Source: Pelosinus fermentans
GTDB lineage: Bacteria > Bacillota > Negativicutes > DSM-13327
Assembly: GCA_002434245.1 (NCBI GenBank)
Contig: DJJR01000045.1
Location: 50,014 to 91,685 of the forward strand
DNA: 41,672 nucleotides
Direction: 5' to 3'
A model generated the notes under the pieces. The model was not told where the DNA came from. It did not search any database and saw only the letters and a program-made list of their open reading frames with translations. Position 1 is the stretch's first letter, and every line of letters begins with the position of its first letter. Positions 34,894 through 41,672 of this stretch are shown here, one piece after another. The position numbers and the translations under genes are program-made.

Positions 34894-35283
34894 TTACTTA
34901 ATAACAGCCAGAACTTCATTTGGTTTTACACTTTGATCAGCTGCTACATTAATGGATTTTACAGTGCCATCAACAGGAGCAGTAATCTCATTTTGCATTT
35001 TCATTGCTTCAAGAATCAACAAAACATCGCCTTTTTTCACTGTTTGTCCTGCTTGAGCAAGTACTTTTACAATTTTGCCAGGCATTGGGGAAGGAACACC
35101 AGTTTCACCAGCGCCAACTTCAGCAGCAGCAGGTGCAGCAGCAGCAACTGGAGCTGCTGCTTTAGGAGCAGCAGGTGCAGCAGCAGGTTTTGCTGCAGGA
35201 GCAGCCACTACTTTTGCTTCTTTTACTTCTTCTACTTCAACCTGATATGCAGTACCATTCACAGTAATATTAAATTTCTTCAT
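34894..35283 (-). CDS. mmdC: Biotin carrier protein (methylmalonyl-CoA decarboxylase gamma / transcarboxylase carrier)
   Basis: This 129-residue protein carries the biotin that shuttles CO2. From the ATG at 35283 the order is an N-terminal beta segment ([20 protein letters not shown]), an Ala/Pro-rich flexible linker (about 27-56) and a biotinyl domain with PSPMPGKI and EAMKM (92-96), where K95 is biotinylated. GGAGG seven bases upstream fixes the start. It is the last gene of the operon, followed by a terminator. Carrier proteins of oxaloacetate or glutaconyl-CoA decarboxylases look similar; the neighbours favour methylmalonyl-CoA. Confidence 0.93.
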   Translation of the reverse strand: MKKFNITVNGTAYQVEVEEVKEAKVVAAPAAKPAAAPAAPKAAAPVAAAAPAAAEVGAGETGVPSPMPGKIVKVLAQAGQTVKKGDVLLILEAMKMQNEITAPVDGTVKSINVAADQSVKPNEVLAVIK

Positions 35284-35318
35284 TTTACTAACCTCCAAAT
35301 ATTTATAATATACTTATT

Positions 35319-35465
35319 TTATGCGTTTTTGCGACCAGCAATAGACCATTCATTACTATTGCGTATAATTTTTACAGCCTGAAAACCTGTACCAAACATT
35401 TCATAAATAGCCGCAGTAATAACTGCTACTACTTCTGGAGAAACACCTTTTGCATTTATTTTCAT
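35319..35465 (-). CDS. mmdE: MmdE-like small subunit of the methylmalonyl-CoA carboxyltransferase/decarboxylase
   Basis: A 48-residue protein reads MKINAKGVSPEVVAVITAAI and continues to WSIAGRKNA. The pattern, SPEVVAVITAAI plus a basic stretch ending in WSIAGR, matches the C-terminal tail of OadG/MmdD delta subunits (typically EEVVAAIAAAI and W..AGR). It also matches the 55-residue epsilon subunit MmdE known from Veillonella parvula. The start at 35465 follows AAGGAAGGTG. It lies between mmdA (18 bases) and mmdC (35 bases), where Veillonella also has mmdE. The family role is stabilising the complex; no membrane segment is present. Confidence 0.82.
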   Translation of the reverse strand: MKINAKGVSPEVVAVITAAIYEMFGTGFQAVKIIRNSNEWSIAGRKNA

Positions 35466-35483
35466 ACTATTCCACACCTTCCT

Positions 35484-37013
35484 TTATAGAGGAATGTTGC
35501 CATGTTTCTTTTGCGGCCGTTGTTCGCGCTTGCTAGCCAGCATACTTAAAGCAGTGATAATACGAGGTCTAGTTTCTTTTGGTTCAATAACCTGATCAAC
35601 GAAACCACGTTCTGCCGCTTTATATGGAGTGGCAAATTCTGCTATATATTCTTCAGTTTTGGCTTTAACGTCTGGATCGCCACGGAATATTATGTTGGCT
35701 GCGCCGGCAGGTCCCATAACAGCAATCTCAGATGTTGGCCAAGCCATAACTTGATCCGCACCCAAATCTTGTGAACACATTGCTAAGTAAGAACCACCGT
35801 AAGCTTTACGAGTGATTACTGTCACTTTTGGCACTGTTGCTTCTGAATAGGCATATAGCATTTTAGCACCATGACGAATAATTCCACCATATTCTTGACT
35901 AACACCTGGTAAGAATCCTGGAACGTCAACTAAGTTGACCAAAGGAATATTAAAGGCGTCACAAAAACGAATAAAGCGGGCAGACTTATCCGATGCATCT
36001 ACATCTAAACAACCTGCCATTACTGATGGCTGGTTAGCAATAATTCCTACTGTTTGACCATCGAAACGAGCAAAACAAGTAAGAATATTTCTTGCAAAAT
36101 ACGGCTGTACTTCATAGAAATCACCATTATCAACAATGGCAGAAATAATATCTTTCATGTTGTAAGGTTGATTTGGATTATCAGGTAACAGCGTATTTAA
36201 AGAATCTTCCATACGATTTACGTCATCTGTATTTAAGACAACTGGAGATCCTTCCAGGTTATTACCAGGCAAGAAACTCATCAAACAACGAATTTGCTCT
36301 AAGCAATCTTCATCATTTTCCGCAACAAAATGAGCAACACCGGAAGTTGTATTGTGAGTCATAGCCCCACCCAGTGCTTCTGCTGTAACTTCTTCCGCTG
36401 TAACTGATTTAATTACTTGTGGGCCTGTAATAAACATTTGGCTGGTATTTTTAACCATATAGATAAAATCAGTCAAAGCTGGAGAATACACTGCACCACC
36501 AGCGCATGGTCCCATAATAACTGAAATCTGAGGGATTACCCCTGAAGCCAATGTATTATTATAGAATATTTTACCATAACCAGCCAGCGCATCTACTGCT
36601 TCTTGAATACGTGCGCCGCCTGAATCATTAATACCAATGATAGGAGCCCCCATTTTCAAGGCTAACTGTTGTACTTTCACAATTTTAGCAGCATGCATTT
36701 CACCTAACGATCCACCAACTACAGTGAAATCTTGAGCAAATACATACACTAAACGTCCTTCAATTGTTCCATAGCCCGTAACAACACCTTCAGCAGGAGC
36801 ATCTACAGAAGCCATATCAAAATTTACACATCGATGAGTAACAAACTGATCCAACTCAACAAACGTGTTAGGATCTAGTAGTTTTTCTACACGTTCACGA
36901 GCAGTTAACTTGCCAGTAGCATGTTGCTTATCAATCCGCTTTTGACCGCCGCCTAATTTAATTTTTTCCTGCCTTGCTTTTAAATCTTCAATCTTCTCTT
37001 GGACTGTAGCCAT
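35484..37013 (-). CDS. mmdA: Methylmalonyl-CoA decarboxylase / carboxyltransferase alpha subunit
   Basis: MmdA transfers the carboxyl group between methylmalonyl-CoA and biotin. The 509-residue protein (start 37013 behind GGAGGTG) has the two crotonase-like carboxyltransferase halves. These carry [26 protein letters not shown] near the start, [44 protein letters not shown] and [20 protein letters not shown], then [29 protein letters not shown] and the [10 protein letters not shown] motif. The family includes propionyl-CoA carboxylase beta, transcarboxylase 12S and MmdA. The operon favours a methylmalonyl-CoA substrate. About 97 bases separate it from mce. Confidence 0.93.
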   Translation of the reverse strand: MATVQEKIEDLKARQEKIKLGGGQKRIDKQHATGKLTARERVEKLLDPNTFVELDQFVTHRCVNFDMASVDAPAEGVVTGYGTIEGRLVYVFAQDFTVVGGSLGEMHAAKIVKVQQLALKMGAPIIGINDSGGARIQEAVDALAGYGKIFYNNTLASGVIPQISVIMGPCAGGAVYSPALTDFIYMVKNTSQMFITGPQVIKSVTAEEVTAEALGGAMTHNTTSGVAHFVAENDEDCLEQIRCLMSFLPGNNLEGSPVVLNTDDVNRMEDSLNTLLPDNPNQPYNMKDIISAIVDNGDFYEVQPYFARNILTCFARFDGQTVGIIANQPSVMAGCLDVDASDKSARFIRFCDAFNIPLVNLVDVPGFLPGVSQEYGGIIRHGAKMLYAYSEATVPKVTVITRKAYGGSYLAMCSQDLGADQVMAWPTSEIAVMGPAGAANIIFRGDPDVKAKTEEYIAEFATPYKAAERGFVDQVIEPKETRPRIITALSMLASKREQRPQKKHGNIPL

Positions 37014-37109
37014 TTTACACCTCCAACAACATTCAAATATCACTATATAGTAAGACTATATAATTTGCAATATTTTCTAATTGTATACATTATATAACTC
37101 TATCAAGTC

Positions 37110-37517
37110 TTACTTACGTTCTGATAACTCAAGTAAAATGCCGCCAGTCGCTTTAGGATGAACAAAAGCAATCGCTGCACCGCCTGCACCATAACGAGGG
37201 GTTTCATCAATCATGCGAACACCTTTTGCTTTCAAATCAGCAATCGCAGCTTCGATATTATCCACACGCAAAGCAAGATGCTGTATACCTTCACCATTCT
37301 TTTCAATATATTTAGCAATAGGACCATCTGGTGAAGTGGATTCTAAAAGCTCAATCTCACTATCCCCACAAGGATAGAAACAAACTTTCACTTTCTGTTG
37401 TTCTACGGTTTCCTCTCCTGCTGCTTCCATACCAAGTACTTCGCTATAGAACTTTTTAGCCTGTTCTAGATCTTTTACGGCAATACCAATATGGTCTACT
37501 TTTAATGTTTTAAACAT
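37110..37517 (-). CDS. mce: Methylmalonyl-CoA epimerase
   Basis: This VOC-superfamily metal enzyme interconverts (R)- and (S)-methylmalonyl-CoA, linking the mutase product to the carboxyltransferase. The 135-residue length is normal. Two beta-alpha-beta-beta-beta modules are visible, with probable metal ligands H9 (VDHIGIAV), H80 (GIQHLALRV) and E130 (GILLELS). The glycine-rich YGAGGAAIAFVHPKATGG loop is diagnostic. AAAGGAGG precedes the ATG. It lies between meaB and mmdA. Confidence 0.96.
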   Translation of the reverse strand: MFKTLKVDHIGIAVKDLEQAKKFYSEVLGMEAAGEETVEQQKVKVCFYPCGDSEIELLESTSPDGPIAKYIEKNGEGIQHLALRVDNIEAAIADLKAKGVRMIDETPRYGAGGAAIAFVHPKATGGILLELSERK

Positions 37518-37538
37518 ATTAAATCCTCCTTTTTTAAA

Positions 37539-38477
37539 TTATCGTAAAATAGTTGTCATTATGCCATCAACAACAGCATATGGATTTTTTTCGCGTTTTT
37601 CTACACTGATTACCAACTCATCGAATTTTCCATAAGCCAATAGCTGTTTTCGCACATATCTTCCAACCTGCTCATCAAGCATCGCTAACAATTCACTTTT
37701 GGTACGATTGGTGCGACGGTTAACAAATTGACCCGATTCTTTTGAGTGAACAATTTGCTTTTCAATCGCTTCAGCTAACTCGTTTATACCTTCACCACGA
37801 TTAGCTATAACACGTTGAATCGGCGGACGCCACTCTATTTTATCCTGATTTAAGTCCAGCATCATTTCTAGCTCAGTGTGAAGGCGGTCAACCCCTTCAT
37901 GATCTGCCTTATTAATGGCAAAAACATCACCAATTTCTAATATACCGGCTTTAATCGCCTGAATATCATCACCCAAACCAGGTACTAATACTACTAAAGT
38001 AGTATCAGCGGTTTTAACAATATCGACTTCCGACTGCCCTACACCAACGGTCTCAACAAGAACCACATCAAAACCGAAAGCATCTAAAATCTTAATTGCT
38101 TCCGATGTCTTACGGGATAAACCACCCAAACTGCCTCTAGTACCCATACTGCGAATGAAAACGCCTTGATCCAAGGTTAGCTCATTCATGCGAATACGGT
38201 CACCTAAGATAGCTCCACCTGAAAAGGGGCTTGTAGGATCAATTGCGATAATACCTACGGTTTTCCCCTGGCGGCGATATTCTTTAGCTAGTTTATCCGT
38301 TAATGTACTTTTTCCTGCGCCTGGTGGTCCAGTAATGCCAATAATATGAGCATTACCAGTATGAGAATATAACGTCTGCATAATCGATACTGCATTATCA
38401 TATTCATTTTCCACAGCCGTGATAGCCCTGGAAAGGGCTAATCGCGAACCTTTTAATAATTCATCTGCAATATTCAT
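37539..38477 (-). CDS. meaB: Methylmalonyl-CoA mutase-associated GTPase MeaB
   Basis: MeaB is a G3E-family GTPase chaperone that guards adenosylcobalamin loading and prevents inactivation of the mutase. The 312-residue protein has P-loop GPPGAGKS (50-57), the magnesium region DPTSPFSGGAILGDRIRM (about 80-98), VETVGVGQSEVD and NKADHEGVDR. AAGGTGGTG precedes the ATG. It follows the B12-binding mutase subunit, its partner. Confidence 0.96.
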   Translation of the reverse strand: MNIADELLKGSRLALSRAITAVENEYDNAVSIMQTLYSHTGNAHIIGITGPPGAGKSTLTDKLAKEYRRQGKTVGIIAIDPTSPFSGGAILGDRIRMNELTLDQGVFIRSMGTRGSLGGLSRKTSEAIKILDAFGFDVVLVETVGVGQSEVDIVKTADTTLVVLVPGLGDDIQAIKAGILEIGDVFAINKADHEGVDRLHTELEMMLDLNQDKIEWRPPIQRVIANRGEGINELAEAIEKQIVHSKESGQFVNRRTNRTKSELLAMLDEQVGRYVRKQLLAYGKFDELVISVEKREKNPYAVVDGIMTTILR

Positions 38478-38526
38478 TGGTTACACCACCTTATGCTACT
38501 GTAACACAGCCTAGGCTATATTATTT

Positions 38527-38919
38527 TTATTTCACATTTTCCTTGATGTAATCAATGATAGTAGTTGTTGATGTACCTGGCGTAAACACTTCGGATATCC
38601 CAGCTGTTTTAAGAACCGGTATATCAGCATCAGGAATAACGCCGCCACCAATGATTAATACATCTGTCATACCTTTTTCATGGATTAACTCAACAATACG
38701 TGGGAACAAGTGATTGTGAGCACCAGATAATAAACTCAAAGCAATTACATTTACGTCTTCTTGCAGCGCTGCTTCTGCTATTTGCTCGGGAGTCTGACGC
38801 AGACCCGTATAAATTACCTCAAAGCCTGCATCACGCAGGGCACGAGCTACTACTTTCGCTCCCCGATCATGTCCATCCAAACCAGGTTTTGCAACTAATA
38901 CTCTAACACGTTTTTCCAT
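38527..38919 (-). CDS. mcmB: Methylmalonyl-CoA mutase B12-binding subunit
   Basis: This 130-residue stand-alone cobalamin domain provides the lower histidine ligand. From the ATG at 38919 (behind AGGAGG) the DxHxxG motif reads D15-G-H17-DR-G20 in [10 protein letters not shown], followed by [13 protein letters not shown] and [13 protein letters not shown]. Methylmalonyl-CoA mutases are often a single chain with this domain at the C-terminus; here it is split, as in many anaerobes and archaea. It lies 19 bases after the catalytic subunit. The symbol is informal. Confidence 0.94.
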   Translation of the reverse strand: MEKRVRVLVAKPGLDGHDRGAKVVARALRDAGFEVIYTGLRQTPEQIAEAALQEDVNVIALSLLSGAHNHLFPRIVELIHEKGMTDVLIIGGGVIPDADIPVLKTAGISEVFTPGTSTTTIIDYIKENVK

Positions 38920-38938
38920 CGTTATTCCTCCTATCCTC

Positions 38939-40585
38939 TTACAGTGTTGCATGCGCTTGGTATTCACCAAAAACTTTACGCATTACGCCACAAATTTCAC
39001 CAAGTGTTGCATAGGTTTTTACTGCTTCTAAGATGATTGGCATCAAATTAATGCTGTCATCACCGCAAGCTGCTTCTAGTTTTGCCAACGCCGCAGTTAC
39101 AGCAGCATTATCCCGCTTTGCTCTTAGATCAGCAAGCTTCTTCTTTTGCAATTCACCTACAGAAGCATCTACACGTAAGAGGCCTTCTACCGGTTTTTCT
39201 TCAATTTGGAATTTGTTCACACCAACAATGACTCGATCATTGTTTTCTACTTCTTTTTGCCATTTATATGCACTGTCTTGAATTTCTCTTTGAATATAAC
39301 CTTCTTCAATCGCAACAACAGCACCGCCGATGTCATCAATTTTTTGAATGTATTTCAATGCTTCTGCTTCGATTTGGTTCGTCATTGCTTCTACATAGTA
39401 GGAACCTGCTAACGGATCTACTACATCTGCTAAACCACTTTCATAAGCTACAATCTGCTGGGTACGAAGTGCAACACGTACGGAAGCTTCCGTAGGCAAT
39501 GCCAATGCTTCATCTTTAGAGTTGGTGTGTAGAGACTGAGTTCCACCCATAACAGCTGCTGCCGTCTGCAAGGCAACACGTACTACGTTGTTGTCAGGCT
39601 GTTGCGCAGTCAGCATGGATCCTGCTGTTTGTGTATGTACACGAAGCATCCAGGATTTAGGATTCTTAGCACCAAAACGTTCTTTCATGATTTTAGCCCA
39701 TACACGACGAGAAGCACGGAATTTTGCTACTTCTTCTAATACATTATTGTGAGCATTCCAGAAGAAGGATAAGCGGCCCGCAAAGGCATCTACATCAAGT
39801 CCAGCTTTAATTGCGGCTTCGCAGTATGCAATACCATCGGCAATGGTGAAAGCTATTTCCTGTGCTGCAGTGGAACCCGCTTCACGAATGTGATATCCAG
39901 AGATGGAAATGGTATTCCAGTTCGGTACATTCTTTGAGCAATATTCAAAAATATTGGTAATCAAGCGCATGGAAGGCTTCGGAGGGAAAATGTACGTACC
40001 GCGAGCTGCATACTCTTTCAAAATATCATTTTGAATGGTACCATTTAGTTTTTCTGGTCCAATGCCATTTTTTTCAGCTACTGCAATATACATGGCAAGC
40101 AGTACAGAGGCTGGTGCATTAATGGTCATTGAAGTGGATACTTTACCCAAATCAATTTGGTCAAACAAAATTTCCATATCTGCCAAGGAGTCAATCGCTA
40201 CCCCTACTTTACCAACTTCACCTTCGGAAATGATATCATCTGAATCATATCCGATTTGAGTAGGCAAGTCAAAGGCGCAAGATAGACCCGTACCACCGGA
40301 TTCTAAGAGGTAACGATACCGTTTGTTAGATTCTTCTGCTGTTGAGAAGCCAGCATACATACGCATGGTCCAGAAACGGCCGCGATACATTGTCGGCTGC
40401 ACACCACGGGTAAAGGGATAGGATCCTGGTAATCCTAAATCTCTTTCATAATCTTGACCCTCAAGGTCTAGCGGAGTATATAATCGGTTATACTCCAGGT
40501 TTTTACGTTCTGGGAATTTGGCACTTGCTTTTTCTACTTTGGCAGTATACTCTGCCACTTTTAATTTTAAACTCTCATTATCCAT
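38939..40585 (-). CDS. mcmA: Methylmalonyl-CoA mutase catalytic (alpha, N-terminal) subunit
   Basis: This 548-residue TIM-barrel subunit rearranges succinyl-CoA and methylmalonyl-CoA by an adenosylcobalamin radical mechanism. [41 protein letters not shown] (from about 76) carries the substrate-binding residues, including the active-site tyrosine. TSMTINAPA and [10 protein letters not shown] (with the catalytic histidine) follow, then [32 protein letters not shown] precedes the ATG. Together with the B12 subunit just downstream it makes a complete enzyme. Confidence 0.95.
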   Translation of the reverse strand: MDNESLKLKVAEYTAKVEKASAKFPERKNLEYNRLYTPLDLEGQDYERDLGLPGSYPFTRGVQPTMYRGRFWTMRMYAGFSTAEESNKRYRYLLESGGTGLSCAFDLPTQIGYDSDDIISEGEVGKVGVAIDSLADMEILFDQIDLGKVSTSMTINAPASVLLAMYIAVAEKNGIGPEKLNGTIQNDILKEYAARGTYIFPPKPSMRLITNIFEYCSKNVPNWNTISISGYHIREAGSTAAQEIAFTIADGIAYCEAAIKAGLDVDAFAGRLSFFWNAHNNVLEEVAKFRASRRVWAKIMKERFGAKNPKSWMLRVHTQTAGSMLTAQQPDNNVVRVALQTAAAVMGGTQSLHTNSKDEALALPTEASVRVALRTQQIVAYESGLADVVDPLAGSYYVEAMTNQIEAEALKYIQKIDDIGGAVVAIEEGYIQREIQDSAYKWQKEVENNDRVIVGVNKFQIEEKPVEGLLRVDASVGELQKKKLADLRAKRDNAAVTAALAKLEAACGDDSINLMPIILEAVKTYATLGEICGVMRKVFGEYQAHATL

Positions 40586-40600
40586 ACTAATAATCCTCCT

Positions 40601-41672
40601 TTACTGCTTCTTCATGGTGCCAGTCTCTATAAACCGGGTGTGCCATGAAAGTGCTTCGGTTAAAATATGTGGTGTTTGCGCACATTTTGTCGCTTTTTCG
40701 GCTCTTTCCAGATAGTCCATCAGCATAGGCTTATAGTCCGGATGAGCACAATTTTCTATAATTACCCGCGCCCGTTCTTTTGGACTAAGTCCACGGACGT
40801 CGGCCACACCCAATTCAGTTACAAATATATCGACATCATGTTCTGTATGATCCACATGGGAAACCATAGGAACAATGGATGAAATGGCTCCATTTTTTGC
40901 GGTGGAGGTACTAAAGAAGCAGGTTAGATATGCATTACGGGCAAAATCTCCTGAACCGCCTATACCATTCATCATTTTTGTACCCATGATATGAGTCGAA
41001 TTTACATTCCCATAAATATCAAGTTCAATGGCTGTATTCATGGCAATAACGCCTATCCTTCTGGCAATTTCAGGACTATTTGCTATTTCCTGAGGACGCA
41101 ACATCATGATTTTTCGATAGGTATCAATATTCTTGTAGAATCTTTCCAGTCCAGCAGGCGATGGGGAGAACGAAGTACCAGATGCCGATTTTAACTTGCC
41201 AACATCCGCTAAATCGAGCATTCCATCTTGAATGACTTCTGTGTACACTTCTAAATCCGTAAATTCAGATTCAGCAAAGCCGCTTACTACTGCATTGGCA
41301 ACGGATCCTACACCCGATTGCAGCGGTAAGAGTCCTTTTGGCATGCGTCCAGCTTTTATGTCTTTTTTCAAAAAGTCAATAAAAAGTGCACTCATCGCTC
41401 TGGCATCATCATCAATGGCTGCTAAATCACGAACATCATCCCGAATATCACATGGAACGATGTAGGTTATTTTATCTAGACCACATGGAATATAAGGAGT
41501 CCCAATACGATCATCGGCTTTTACAATCGGAATTGGCAGACGATGAGGAGGATCCAGCGGAATATATACATCATGCATTCCTTCTAAGGCTAAGGGCTGG
41601 CTTGTATTGACTTCCACGATTACAATGTCGGCACTTTGCACAAAGGAGGCAGAGTTGCCCATGGATGTGGTC
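40601..41672 (-). CDS. Acetyl-CoA hydrolase/CoA-transferase family protein, 5' end outside the window
   Basis: At least 356 residues of the C-terminal part are present; the frame stays open through the right window edge (...TTSMGNSASF), so the N-terminus is missing. VPLQSGVGSVANAVVSGF-like residues (LLPLQSGVGSVANAVVSGF) and VYTEVIQDGMLDLADVGK, with the probable catalytic glutamate, place it in the succinate/acetate/propionate CoA-transferase family. GSGDFARNAYLTCFF, with IGGSG before it, is also typical. The likely reaction is succinate:propionyl-CoA (or acetate) CoA transfer feeding the mutase. It lies 15 bases upstream of mcmA in the same operon. Confidence 0.9.
   Translation of the reverse strand, partial: TTSMGNSASFVQSADIVIVEVNTSQPLALEGMHDVYIPLDPPHRLPIPIVKADDRIGTPYIPCGLDKITYIVPCDIRDDVRDLAAIDDDARAMSALFIDFLKKDIKAGRMPKGLLPLQSGVGSVANAVVSGFAESEFTDLEVYTEVIQDGMLDLADVGKLKSASGTSFSPSPAGLERFYKNIDTYRKIMMLRPQEIANSPEIARRIGVIAMNTAIELDIYGNVNSTHIMGTKMMNGIGGSGDFARNAYLTCFFSTSTAKNGAISSIVPMVSHVDHTEHDVDIFVTELGVADVRGLSPKERARVIIENCAHPDYKPMLMDYLERAEKATKCAQTPHILTEALSWHTRFIETGTMKKQ

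Noticed and set aside
37014..37109. Palindrome ACTATATAGT in the gap between mce and mmdA as an operator or promoter
   Set aside because: The gap is very AT-rich, where such short palindromes arise by chance, and no -35/-10 pair with acceptable spacing was found.

Overview
The window reads as chromosomal core sequence from an anaerobic, spore-forming, diderm Firmicute of the Negativicutes. Sporomusaceae (a Pelosinus- or Sporomusa-like organism) is the best guess. The evidence is sporulation genes (a Spo0B-like protein, SpoIVFA, SpoIVFB) beside a Na+/H+-translocating Rnf complex, MinCDE, MreBCD and a succinate-propionate (methylmalonyl-CoA) cluster. Genus placement is inference. All genes I support lie on the minus strand, so transcription runs from high to low coordinates.

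Layout in transcription order, from the right. (1) 41672-34894: the propionate module, with a CoA-transferase (5' end outside the window), split B12 methylmalonyl-CoA mutase, MeaB, epimerase, a carboxyltransferase alpha subunit (MmdA), a 48-residue MmdE-like protein and biotin carrier MmdC, ending at a strong terminator. The membrane beta subunit of a Na+-pumping decarboxylase is not here. (2) 34543-28292: an RseC-family protein, then rnfCDGEAB, a terminator, and a HepS-I/Gx-transporter-like membrane protein. (3) 28228-22208: DUF4321 protein, maf, radC, mreBCD and mrdA (PBP2), i.e. cell shape and wall elongation. (4) 21993-18950: minCDE and rodA. (5) 18770-17146: spoIVFA-spoIVFB, the sigma-K checkpoint protease pair. 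(6) 16928-12840: a B12-binding-type radical SAM protein, its DUF2344 partner and RNase G. (7) 12680-9444: rplU, prp, rpmA, a very short Spo0B-like protein, obgE and yhbY. (8) 9360-6962: proBA. (9) 6737-15: a more accessory-looking cluster with a coiled-coil protein, gmd, fcl, a glycosyltransferase and a large AMP-ligase/carrier-protein fusion. This suggests GDP-fucose-dependent surface glycan synthesis coupled to acyl activation.

Blocks 3-8 follow, from memory, the order common in sporulating Firmicutes. Block 9 follows the proA terminator and contains stretches that look more AT-rich.

Intrinsic terminators mark most operon ends: 34817-34860, 28912-28940, 24089-24112, 22139-22178, 20129-20151, 18847-18876, 11714-11740, 9388-9432 and 6900-6936. 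The best sigma-A-type promoters precede rplU, rodA, the radical SAM operon and rseC. I saw no tRNA, rRNA, CRISPR array, transposase or phage gene. The observations most worth following up are the 71-residue Spo0B hairpin between rpmA and obgE, the MmdA/MmdE/MmdC set without a beta subunit, the FAAL-ACP protein with an unrecognised C-terminal third, and two inverted repeats placed at promoters.
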